From Chromera velia (taxonomy: Eukaryota > Sar > Chromeraceae): 10,239 bases of DNA. The stretch is from the NCBI GenBank assembly GCA_018398765.1, contig JAHBMJ010001166.1, forward strand, positions 25,270-35,508. The letters are read 5' to 3'. A program made the position numbers and the translations under genes. Position 1 is the first letter of the stretch. Every line of letters begins with the position of its first letter. The notes below the pieces were generated by a model. It had not been told where the DNA came from. It saw only the letters and a program-made list of their open reading frames with translations, and did no database searches. Below are positions 1-7,596 of the stretch, in pieces.

Positions 1-10
1 CCCCCCCCGA

Positions 11-1708
11 GTGTGTGTGTGCACAGCGTTGTTCCTCGGTCCTCAAGATCGGGAGAGCAACGGTTTTTTGAATATCTTCTGGTGCTGGTGGTGGCCGTTG
101 ATTGTCCTCACGTACCCCTTGATAGGACGGGCGTGGTGTTCCTTCTGTCCGTTTATGACTTTCGGGGAGTGGGTTCAGAGAGTCAGGCTGGGGTGGAGTA
201 ACCTGACTGGGGTGGGGGGTGGAGGGGGGAAGAGAGTTAAAGGGGGGGGAGGGGTGTTGCAAAAGTGGCCCGACAGGTTGATGAACAAGTACGGCCCTCT
301 GTTTCTGTACTGGTTCTTTTTTGGCATTCTCATTTGGGAAGAAGCGTGGGATCTACCAAATAATGGGAGTCTGTCGGCGTTTCTCCTTCTGTTAATCACA
401 GGAGGGGCTGTCGTGTGCTCAGCCATTTTTGAAGACCGGCTTTGGTGTCGGCATCTGTGTCCGATAGGGGGGATGAACGGAATGTTCTCTACCCTCTCGA
501 TTCTGGAAATCAGAAGTGCCGAGGGCATATGCAAGGCTGAGTGTGCAGATTACACGTGCCAAAAAGGGGTTCCAGTAGAAAGGGCAGAGGAACACAAGGA
601 GGCAAGGAGACGGCTGTTCAAAGATAGGGAGTTTGAGGCGGAGGGACAACAGGGGGTTGGAGGAGAGAAGGAAGAGGAAGAGGAGACGCTGAAGCTTTCA
701 TTCTCCTTCTCCAGAGGCTCCCTTGTTGATGAGAATAATCCCCCCACTGTACTTACCCCCCCTGAGCCCACTGATTCGATTTCCTTTAACGACTTTCTGA
801 TAGACCCCACAGGAAGCAAAGCAGCAGCCTTCGGAGTATCGGGTCTCCGCGGTTGTCCCGTCCATTTGCACCCGAACAGGATTCAGGACAACACCCAGTG
901 CGTGCTGTGCACCCAGTGTCTGCAGGCATGCGAGAAAGGATCGGCAGAACTGCACCTGCGTCCTCCGGGATTTGACCTGACGCAGCCTGATAGTCCGGGC
1001 AGAGGGAGGGATGCAGCACTCGCGTTTCTGTTGCTAGGGAACGTTTTGATGCGAAGAGAGGGAGTGATGGGAAAGTTGATGTCATTGCCGTCTGCCTGGG
1101 TAGAGGGGGTAACCCTTGAGCATGGGCTTCTCACGTGTGTCCTGCTGCTCATGCCCATTGTGTCCGTGTTTGTAATAGACAGGTTGGCGGCTGCCCTTTT
1201 CACCCTCACCTCAGGGGGCCAGCTGGTAGAGCCAGGAAAGGTGAGACTCCAGAAAGCCTCTGTAGAGCATGCGTGGGAGAAGCTGACCGACGTTCCGCTT
1301 CCAGTTCTGAGAAGACAGGACGAGACGGAAAGGCACTCGTTCATTTACATGGCAAGGGCGTGGATTCCCTTCGCGTGGGGTGCCAACCTTGCACATTACT
1401 TTCCAGATTTTGCTGAAGAGGGTCTGCAGGTCTTGCACGCCTTCGCTAGAATGATCCCTCAAGAGTGGGGAAATCTGCAGAGCTCTCTGCTGTCCATCCT
1501 GCCTGGAGTCAGCCTCGAACCCCACGTGACTGTGTTCGTCCAAGTAGCTTCGCTTTTGGTGGGCACGCTGGGGGGTGCGCTCGTCTCACAGGTGGTGGGC
1601 AGATCGCGTAAGTACTCTCACGCCAGTGTGCATGCCGCCATGATCGTTGCAGGTGCCGTTGCGCTCTCTGTAGAGCTGTTTGATTTCAGAGATTTGTTTG
1701 TACAGTAG
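11..1708 (+). CDS. NapH/NosR-type membrane polyferredoxin (4Fe-4S), 5' partial
   Basis: Probable membrane electron-transfer protein with two or more 4Fe-4S clusters. The frame is open to the window edge and GTG at 11 is not a credible start; CACAG at 22-26 after a GT run may be a splice acceptor, so the N-terminus is missing. Counting from position 11, the visible residues are C43/C46 in WCSFCPF after a hydrophobic helix, C146/C150 in WCRHLCPIGG, C174/C178/C183, then GCP at 281-283 and a ferredoxin-like CVLCTQC...C cluster (C297, C300, C303, C307). Further membrane segments lie near 371-397, 445-462 and 505-555, the last including the family-like NLAHYF. Known family: NapH, NosR and CcoG polyferredoxins share this order of cysteine motifs and helices. 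A glycine-rich stretch (67-82) and an acidic insert of about 75 residues (190-265) look like lineage-specific expansions. The electron donor and acceptor cannot be told. The protein ends at TAG 1706-1708. Confidence 0.8.
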   Translation: MCVCTALFLGPQDRESNGFLNIFWCWWWPLIVLTYPLIGRAWCSFCPFMTFGEWVQRVRLGWSNLTGVGGGGGKRVKGGGGVLQKWPDRLMNKYGPLFLYWFFFGILIWEEAWDLPNNGSLSAFLLLLITGGAVVCSAIFEDRLWCRHLCPIGGMNGMFSTLSILEIRSAEGICKAECADYTCQKGVPVERAEEHKEARRRLFKDREFEAEGQQGVGGEKEEEEETLKLSFSFSRGSLVDENNPPTVLTPPEPTDSISFNDFLIDPTGSKAAAFGVSGLRGCPVHLHPNRIQDNTQCVLCTQCLQACEKGSAELHLRPPGFDLTQPDSPGRGRDAALAFLLLGNVLMRREGVMGKLMSLPSAWVEGVTLEHGLLTCVLLLMPIVSVFVIDRLAAALFTLTSGGQLVEPGKVRLQKASVEHAWEKLTDVPLPVLRRQDETERHSFIYMARAWIPFAWGANLAHYFPDFAEEGLQVLHAFARMIPQEWGNLQSSLLSILPGVSLEPHVTVFVQVASLLVGTLGGALVSQVVGRSRKYSHASVHAAMIVAGAVALSVELFDFRDLFVQ

Positions 1709-1990
1709 AGAGGAAGTCCTGGGCAAGGGGCTGCAACGAATATTGAAGTCCCCTCCCGCCGTGCGATCGCCTTTTTCTTCTGCAAAGCCTGAAGCCCCGC
1801 AAAACGACTACAAGAGGACTGGCCATAGGATCGTTAGATGGACTAGTGTGAGGCTGGAGGACAATTCAAGCCCGGGCCTAGCTAGTGTACTTATATAGTT
1901 TGAAATAGAATTTAACCTTTCATTTGAATTAATACCTTTGCGTTGTGAACTAGGTTATGGAGACTTTGTCACTCTGAAAAGCTTCAATGT
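1709..1990 (+). other. 3' flank of the polyferredoxin gene, no gene seen
   Basis: The first 175 bases keep the GC content of the gene and then give way to AT-rich DNA from about 1890. This is probably 3' untranslated sequence. I see no clear AATAAA signal. Frame 3 stays open from 1680 to 1898, but its peptide resembles nothing I know. Confidence 0.35.
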
Positions 1991-2252
1991 CTATAGGCGT
2001 GATCTGTATATATATTTTTATATTATATTTTCAATGTTAAAAATATATTTATATCTAGATTTATATATATATTCAATATATCTATGTCACTTTTTCAATG
2101 TATAAACAGCTTTTCACTTCATTCATTTATCAAAGAGACTTTTTTTAAGAAAGTTATCATTAATATAGTCTTGCCTCATAGATTTTTTATATATATTTTT
2201 TATGGGTTATGAAAAATATATCTAAAGATATATATCTACAGATCACGCCTAG
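1991..2252. mobile_element. MITE-like element, 262 bp, hAT-like duplication
   Basis: AGGCGTGATCTGTA at 1995-2008 is repeated exactly in inverse at 2237-2250, and both arms continue inward into TATATAT. The outer bases are CTAT on the left and AG on the right. TTCAATGT immediately flanks both ends (1983-1990 and 2253-2260), an 8-bp duplication as made by hAT transposases. The interior is AT-rich and has no coding capacity. Caution: TTCAATGT also occurs inside at 2030-2037 and 2095-2102, so the duplication alone is weaker evidence than the inverted ends. Confidence 0.65.
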
Positions 2253-2583
2253 TTCAATGTTCTTTAGATAGAATTACCATGCCCCGTGGTTGGCCAGAGC
2301 CTAAGTGGTGGCTTACCGGCTTTAACCGCCTCAATTCAATTCAATTCAATTCAATTCAATTCAATTCAAAAAAATTAAATCTAGTTAAATATAGTTAAAT
2401 GTAGTTAAATGTAATATTTTGACTAGTATTTTAATAGAAATCCAGTAGAATTCTGACAGCTTATGGTTTTGATTTTTACTAGGATTTTTATTCATTTTTA
2501 TGAATTTAATTCTCTATGGATTTTAAATTCTACAGGATTACAGGATTACATTGTGTTCGGGGCCAGAGCCCTAAACCTGCGTA
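2253..2583. other. AT-rich spacer with foldback arms, no gene
   Basis: This stretch holds a GC-richer patch (2279-2330), the pentamer array described separately, three copies of a TAGTTAAAT-like unit (2382-2410) and a small inverted repeat. In the inverted repeat, AATCCAGTAGAATT at 2439-2452 pairs with 2526-2539 with one mismatch. GGCCAGAGCC occurs on both sides (near 2291 and 2561), followed by TAA or CTAA. It may be an old non-autonomous element, but no ends can be fixed. Confidence 0.3.
2331..2369. repeat. (TCAAT)n pentanucleotide microsatellite
   Basis: There are nearly eight uninterrupted copies of TCAAT. The unit differs from the TTTGA/TCAAA unit at the ends of the neighbouring hAT element by one base, but the array lies outside that element. 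Confidence 0.95.
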
Positions 2584-2591
2584 CCAGTTAT
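2584..2591. repeat. Left 8-bp target-site duplication of hAT element
   Basis: CCAGTTAT lies directly before the left end of the 1189-bp element and is matched exactly by 3781-3788 directly after its right end. Confidence 0.85.
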
Positions 2592-3780
2592 TAGTGACCA
2601 TGTTTGATTTAATTATATTTGATTTGATTTGATTTGATTTGAGCTTCAACCTCAAATATTTGATATTTGAGGTAAGATTTGAGGTTAACCTCTTAGGGTT
2701 CCTCACTGAGTCACTGACTTACTGTCACTCTGATCATTTTTCTCATGACAATAGTTATCAGAACATTTCTGATGTGTGTTTCAAAACTTTAAAAAAAAAT
2801 ATATAAAATTATAACTTATCAGTTCCATAAAAAAAATATGCCTGTATGGCAGTGTATATACACTAGTCTCGTTCTTCAATGTTGGGAGCAGAAGTCTCTG
2901 CACCTTCCCTACAGACGGGAGATCGTAGCGGGGGTCCAGTGCCTTGACCAGCTTTCGCAATGCCTCGTTTTCTGTGAGATGAGGCCAGCCAGCACTGGCC
3001 AGAAAGTCAGTGGTCAGCATATCGCACTTGATTCTCTTCTTATGCGTCTCTGCATATGGTGCGACCACGGCTTTTGCTTCATCTTTGGTGGGGAAAAACG
3101 TTTGCACGTCAGGCTGCTTCGTCCCTCCCGCCCCCTCCGACCGCTTCTCCTATCTTTCTTGGAGCAGCTACACATGTTTATCAGACGTGATCGTCAAGCC
3201 ATGCTGATTGATGAGGTGGGTTTGAAAAGAACTGGTTGCCGCTGCTGCATACTCACAGCTACAAATAGTTTCTCCTTCCCCCATGTAAAATTGATAGATT
3301 TGAAATTGTATATGACTTTTTGTTGATACGATAAAGTTAGAGCACGTACCAAAATTGAAGTGACAATCACTCAGCTTTATGGCACTTCTTTTTCCCGTTC
3401 GACCCTGTCGGATTGTGTGACATGTCTTTACGGGGTGTAAAATGTTTGCAGACGCTCAAAAAGGGGGCCGTAAAAGATGTTTCAGCACCAAAAAAGTCAA
3501 CACAGCTGTTCGGGAAAACGTTCAGCTCAAAACGTTTTTTTTTTGAGAGCAAACCATCAAGATTTAGGTTTTTTCATTTAAATCAGCATGCGTGACGGAT
3601 TGGTACTTGCAAAAGTTTTTTCGGGACCTTCATATTTGAGGTTGAAAGTCATATTGATCAAATATTTGATCGTATTTGATAAGTCTTTAAACACTAGGTC
3701 CTCCCTGACTGGATATTTGATTTGAGCTTAAGCCCTACCTCAAATCAAATCAAATCAAATCAAATCAAACATGGTCACTA
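2592..3780 (-). mobile_element. hAT-family DNA transposon, internally deleted
   Basis: The element starts TAGTGACCATGTTTGATTT and ends in the exact inverse, a 19-bp perfect terminal inverted repeat flanked by an 8-bp duplication (CCAGTTAT). Both ends run inward into arrays of TTTGA/TCAAA (2619-2641 and 3740-3769) and then a shared TTTGAGCTT. Subterminal palindromes are present: CCTCAAATA/TATTTGAGG at 2650-2672, and GATCAAATATTTGATC near 3657. The 8-bp duplication and the transposase remnant inside (minus strand) agree on the hAT superfamily. At 1.2 kb, with only part of a transposase, it cannot be autonomous. Confidence 0.85.
2862..3107 (-). pseudogene. hAT transposase N-terminal fragment
   Basis: Reading from 3107 down, the peptide has the order typical of the region just after the BED zinc finger of hAT transposases: QTFFPTK, a basic and acidic spacer, DFLASAGWPHLTENEALRKL, then DPRYDLPS and VQRLLLPTL. 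The family pattern there is a helix with a 'g.p....en..f..l' motif followed by 'Y..PS'. The frame continues upstream of the nominal GTG for some codons, then meets a stop; the BED finger lies in another exon or is lost. The family-like part ends near 2862 and runs into AT-rich sequence. The RNase H-like catalytic core and dimerisation region are absent, so no active transposase can be made. The assignment rests on pattern recognition only. Confidence 0.7.
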
Positions 3781-3788
3781 CCAGTTAT
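3781..3788. repeat. Right 8-bp target-site duplication of hAT element
   Basis: CCAGTTAT is an exact copy of 2584-2591, adjoining the last base of the element. Confidence 0.85.
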
Positions 3789-3992
3789 CTGACGTCCGCC
3801 TTGCACCATATATTCATGCACATTACTCGATATCATACACGTATATATACAACAACACATCCTATCACGGTACATACATTTCTTATCTTACACTTTAATG
3901 TATGTATACAGTCTGAAGCTAAGTCTGAAGCTATATTCAAGCTATAGTTTTGAACTACCATGGAACTGTGAGATCCTCTAGGAATTTTATAA
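3789..3992. other. AT-rich spacer, no gene
   Basis: Nothing coding is visible. One inverted repeat (TACATACAT at 3871-3879 with ATGTATGTA at 3898-3906) and a short doublet GTCTGAAGCTA (near 3910-3935) are the only structure. Confidence 0.4.
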
Positions 3993-4154
3993 ATAAGTGA
4001 TAAGTGATAAGTGATTTATTGGTGCCCTTGAGCACTGTCGCCGTTTTGTCTTGGAGAGGTCGCCCCCACAAACGGGCCTTGAAATAGCAAGGGGGTGTGC
4101 CTCATCGCTGAGGCTCAGACCACATCCCGTAGCTCACCTAGAATCTCTTCTAGG
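3993..4154 (-). mobile_element. Retroposon 3' end with 7-bp tandem tail (probable)
   Basis: Read on the minus strand this GC-richer island ends like a LINE or SINE 3' terminus. It has a hairpin CCTAGAA-loop-TTCTAGG (4137-4154), a hairpin CCTCA-TCGC-TGAGG (4100-4113), a hairpin GTGC-TCAAGG-GCAC (about 4022-4035), then AATAAA (complement of 4015-4020), then three copies of CACTTAT (3993-4013). Tandem-tailed 3' ends with a terminal stem-loop are known from several LINE clades and the SINEs they mobilise. No coding sequence remains. I could not find a clear target duplication, so the 5' limit is uncertain. Confidence 0.45.
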
Positions 4155-4876
4155 CCGTTTTCACTGAGTCAATCAGTTTCTTTGTTGCACACACGCCTAG
4201 ACATATGCAGCCTAAGCCTTTACATATGACGTGCTTTACACATTACATTTCTTTTTTCATGGTGAAATTTCACCAGAAAAAGGCACGATCATCGATTCAT
4301 TATCATTCGCATAACAAGATCAAGATCAAAAACCCGTTTATAGTTGCTTTCTTGCTGACCTGATAGATGAGATGATACAGAAAATTATGGAAAATAGATG
4401 AACATCAGAAAAGTAATAGAGATGAGATTAAAAGCTTTAGTTTCTTTTGTTTGTCTGTCTGTCTTCCATTCATCTAAGTAGATCGATTTTCTTTGTTCTT
4501 TTCTCTTAAAGGAGCAATAGGCTTTGATACTCCTCTCTCTTCTGGTTGGGTCGGACTCCCTGCTTTTTTGATTCCGCACTCAGTGATTGGCGACTATAAA
4601 ATGTACTATGCATTGAGTATTTATAAAAATCATTCTTAATTGTGGATATTATGAACTAGATTGTGAATCAGACCTTGAATTTAATTATCTTTGTCTTTAT
4701 ATGATTCAAAATTTATGAAAACAAAGATTATATTGATGATATAGGATAGGATATAGGATTATTATGTTACTGCAACTTACTGGTAGTATAAGTTTTCAAA
4801 TTTTAATTTTTAATGCACAAAAGCCTACCCTGTAAAAAATGTTAGAAAAGTGAATCTTTAAGTGATAGAAAAGTTG
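4155..4876. other. AT-rich intergenic stretch, no gene seen
   Basis: There is no credible reading frame. The 64-codon minus-strand frame at 4385-4579 has no recognisable pattern. Visible structure is a palindrome (4260-4275), a short ATAGGAT repetition near 4740-4760, and scattered GTTAGAAAAGTG units from about 4841 that belong to the foldback repeat to the right. Confidence 0.4.
4260..4275. repeat. 16-bp perfect palindrome
   Basis: TGGTGAAATTTCACCA is its own reverse complement. It is flanked by CTTTTT on the left (from about 4251) and AAAAAG on the right (to about 4282), so the symmetry continues imperfectly to about 33 bases. Function unknown. Confidence 0.7.
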
Positions 4877-5179
4877 TTAGAAAAGTGATAGAAAAGTGAT
4901 AGAAAACTGATAGAAAAGTGATAGAAATTCAAAGTTAGAAAAATGATAGAAATTAGACTTTAATTTCTAACATGTTAGAAATTATACTGAATTTCTATCA
5001 AATGTTAGAAATATTAGAAAAGTGATAAAAATTGAAAAATAATAGAAATTTAATTTAAATTTCTTTCACTTTTCTAACATTTCTAACATTTAATAGAAAT
5101 TACAGACTCAACATGTTAGAAATTTGAATTTTTATCACTTTTTTATCAGTTTTCTATTATTTTTCTATCACTTTTCTAA
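4877..5179. repeat. Foldback repeat of GATAGAAAAGT-like units
   Basis: The left arm 4877-4933 pairs with the right arm 5123-5179 at 53 of 57 positions. The arms are themselves short tandem repeats of TGATAGAAAAG. The interior repeats the same words in both orientations (TTAGAAAT, ATTTCTAAC) and includes a perfect 24-bp palindrome at 4961-4984 centred on CATG. There is no coding capacity. It may be a foldback MITE or an inverted satellite; no clear target duplication is visible at its ends. Confidence 0.75.
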
Positions 5180-5184
5180 GTTCA
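5169..5184. repeat. Left 16-bp target-site duplication of the retrotransposon
   Basis: CACTTTTCTAAGTTCA is identical to 9326-9341. The copy spans the last bases of the foldback repeat and the first bases of the original flank. Confidence 0.85.
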
Positions 5185-5676
5185 GAGGCGAACGTAGGCA
5201 TACAAGCAGCCAAGGAGGAGAAGCGCCCCCTGACAAGAGAGGAGGCCGACCGCCTCATGGAGGCAGCCTACGGGGCCCCCAGGAAGCCAAGAGGGAAACC
5301 CCCCCTCGCTTAGAGAAGGTGGGAGAGAGAGTGGAGGCGTGTACAGCGTCTACACCCCAGCGGGCAGTACGTATTCCCCAAAAGGGGTACAGGGAGGAGG
5401 CTAGTACGGCTGACGCAATCCCTAATTGCAGGGATTAAGAGCAGGGACAACCTAAGCAAAGCGCTCCTACTGATGCTAGACCTTACCCTCCGGAGAGACC
5501 CCCGTATCAAAAAGGCAAAGAAGGTATAGGAGACATCGGGAGACCATCGAGAGCAGGCTAGATTTATGGGAGCAGGGGGAGAAGGGAAGAGAAACCCTCC
5601 TTTAGGAGGCAACCAAAATTAGCAGAAGAGCTCACAGCAGCAGCAGGAGGGGGGAGAGCGAGAGCCGATCAAAAAA
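5185..5676 (+). pseudogene. Retrotransposon ORF, N-terminal domain remnant
   Basis: Frame 1 from 5185 gives a charged, helical-looking peptide (EANVGIQAAKEEKRPLTREE near the start), then a basic stretch with WEREWRRVQRLHPSGQYVFP and RRLVRLTQSLIAGIKSRDNL, then LTLRRDPRIKKAKKV. It is interrupted by TAG at 5311-5313 and 5527-5529 and by a further TAG near 5617. After that the sense seems to move to frame 3 (AEELTAAAGGGRARAD). The W/R-rich block upstream of the RT fingers is typical of this RT group. What the domain does is unknown to me; RNA or DNA binding is a guess from its charge. Confidence 0.6.
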
Positions 5677-5677
5677 A

Positions 5678-6711
5678 GAAGAACTTGAAAAGGCAGCGGG
5701 CCTCCCCGAGATGAGGAAATTTCGAAACTTCATCCAGGTGGGAGAGATGAGGAGGGGAATACGGATACTGACAGGCCAAGAGAAAGGAAGAGTCCTGGAT
5801 GGGGAAGATATCTTTACCAAGAGAGGATAAACCTACCAGGTAGCAGAGACCCTGAAAGCTAAACATCCCCCCGGAAAAACACCCTAAGCAGCAGTACTAG
5901 AAGCGATGCCCAGAGAGGGCCTCTCCACTCTCACACCCCTCCTAATCACCGAGGAGGACATCGCCGCAGTAGCACGCTGCCTTCAAGGCAGCGCGGGGCC
6001 GTCTGGATTCGATAGCACATACTATCAGCTCCGCATCGCAGTCCTGAGCCTAGAGAGGGAGAGTAGAGAGTTAAGGGAAGAACTCGTAAACTTAGCAACA
6101 AAAATGGGGAGGAGGGTGTTCGAGTGGGACCAAGTGAAGGCACTCATAGCATGCCGACTGGTCGCGCTCGACAAATGCCCCGGGGTGCGCCCGGTAGGAA
6201 TCGGGGAGGCGATCAAGCGCCTCCTCGGAAACGCAGTGATGAAGGAGACTAGAAAGGAACTGCAGGAGGCATGCGGAGCCAATCAGCTGTGCAGTGGCCT
6301 CATGGGAGGCCTAGAAGGGGGGATTCATGCAGTGAGGGAGCTCTGGGAGACCCTTACACAGGAAGCCGGCGACGACTCCGAGAAGGCATTCGGAACCCTC
6401 CTAATAGACGCCAAAAAGTTTTTAACGCCTTCAACGCAGCAAATCATACAGCGGGGCTGTGGAATGCCCGCATACTCTGGCCCAGAGCCTCCACATTCCT
6501 CTTCAACTGCTATAGGGGGGATGCAAAGCTATTCCTAAGAGGAACCCATGGGACCACCACCATTAGCAGTAGAGAGGGATGGACACAAGGGGACCCGATG
6601 TCGATGGCAGGGTACGCCATCACCATCTTCCCCCTTGTCCGAGCTCTCCGAGGCAGCGGGAGCGGGCAGACGGAAAGTGAGACACAGTTGGAAGCAAGCG
6701 GGAGCAGCTAG
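5678..6711 (+). pseudogene. Reverse transcriptase fingers and palm, motifs 0 to B
   Basis: Frame 2 reads EELEKAAGLPEMRKF from 5678, passes TAA stops at 5828-5830 and 5885-5887, then stays open through 6420. Key blocks are EEDIAAVARCLQGSAGPSGFDS (RT entry motif), ACRLVALDKCPGVRPVGIGE (fingers; near 6150-6210), NQLCSGLMGGLEGGIHAV, and LLIDAK with the first catalytic aspartate at 6407-6409 (motif A). After AAA at 6413-6415 the eight bases AAGTTTTT break the frame. Frame 1 then resumes NAFNAAN, LWPRASTFLFNCYRGDAKL, and EGWTQGDPMSMAGYA (motif B) and FPLVRAL. Beyond about 6640 the peptide dissolves into repeat sequence. With the next fragment this is a complete but dead RT core. Confidence 0.85.
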
Positions 6712-7105
6712 GCAGCCGGAGAGAAACAGACAAGGATGAGGGAGAGCAGACAGGCAGACAGAGATACACAGTCAGAATTGAGTGAAAACAGCCAGCCGGA
6801 CAGAGAGAGTCAGACAGGGGTGAGTGAGAGCAGACAGGCAGACAGCAAAACATAGCCAGGAATGAGTGAGAGCAGCCAGCCGGACAGAGAAAATCAGTTA
6901 GGGGCGAGTGAGAGCAGACAGGCGGACAGAGAGACATAGCCAGAAACGAGTGAGAGTAGCCAGTCAGACAGAGAGAATCAGTCAGGGGCGATTAGGAGCA
7001 GACAGGCAGTCTGAGACAGAGAGAATTGGCCAGAGGTAAGCGAGAGCAGCCAGACAAACAGGGAGAAACAGACAGGGGCGAGAGACAGAAGACAGGAAGC
7101 CAAAG
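6705..7105 (+). repeat. 42/84-bp minisatellite inside the RT
   Basis: The higher unit is 84 bases: successive GAGTGA-type starts lie at 6780, 6864 and 6948, with a 90-base step to about 7038. Each 84-mer is two related 42-base halves, one with AGCAGCCAGCCGGACAGAGA and one with AGCAGACAGGCAGACAGAGA. About four to five units are present, diverging at both ends. It sits between the RT motif B and YADD coding blocks. Confidence 0.85.
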
Positions 7106-7596
7106 AGCACACACCCACCGCCACAACCACTCATATGCCAAACCAGATAGGAAGAGAGAACAACCCGATACACAATTAAGAGAGGTAGACAGGCAGCCGC
7201 CCTTTCATCATCTTCAGCTTTCTCCCCCATTTTACCTTCCCCCTCCTCTCCTTCCCCCTCTTCCCCCCCCCCTCCCCCTCCTCCTCCTACTCCTCCTCCT
7301 CCTCGTCGTCCTCCTCCCTCCATGCCTCTTCCTCCTCATCCTCCTCCTCATCTTCCTCCTCCTCCCCCTCCTCCCTCCACTCGTACCCCCCCTCAGCTTG
7401 CCCACCAGCCCCACCCCTTGGCGATTCGCATCGCACAGCATCGTCCTCTTCAGCCGCCTCCGCATCGGCCCGAAATGAAAGCGACTGGTTTTTCACAGCA
7501 GACAGATGGAGTGCAGGGGTGGCAGCCGGAACGGAGAAGAAAAAGTAACAACAGCAGGAGTCCGATCCCCCCCAGAGATACTGGCACCAGCTCTGA
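7106..7596 (+). other. Low-complexity insertion before YADD, with CT microsatellite
   Basis: A purine-rich remnant (7106-7215) is followed by a CT/CCTCCT tract at 7216-7390, then mixed sequence up to the YADD block. On the minus strand the tract reads as an acidic Glu/Asp run preceded by a less repetitive peptide (7400-7545) of unknown nature. Only the last few codons, QRYWHQL at 7573-7593, look like RT sequence. Nothing here identifies a separate gene. Confidence 0.6.

Noticed and set aside
1608-1689. GTAAGT donor with CAG acceptor suggesting a small intron near the 3' end of the polyferredoxin gene
   Set aside because: The sequence between stays open and encodes a hydrophobic helix that fits the family's C-terminus. 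Splicing would remove it. It could be an alternative isoform, but nothing here requires it.
2838-3326. 162-codon plus-strand frame inside the hAT element
   Set aside because: It is antisense to the recognisable transposase fragment and has no family pattern of its own.
4192-4200. CACGCCTAG, identical to the right tip of the 262-bp MITE
   Set aside because: Only nine bases match, with no partner in inverse nearby and no flanking duplication; chance is likely.
4385-4579. 64-codon minus-strand frame
   Set aside because: It is short, with AT-driven composition, no motif, and no neighbouring coding support.
4841-5180. CRISPR-like array of GATAGAAAAGTG repeats
   Set aside because: Units are contiguous, occur in both orientations, and have no regular unique spacers. 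The context is eukaryotic.
6407-6426. Programmed -1 frameshift at GTTTTTA in the RT
   Set aside because: A -1 shift would reach the right frame, but it would leave extra residues within motif A, and the element has many other stops. Mutational decay is simpler.
6620-6937. Minus-strand Cys/Ser/Pro-rich repeat peptide
   Set aside because: It is the complement of the 42-bp minisatellite and part of the RT; no start context or homologous pattern supports it.
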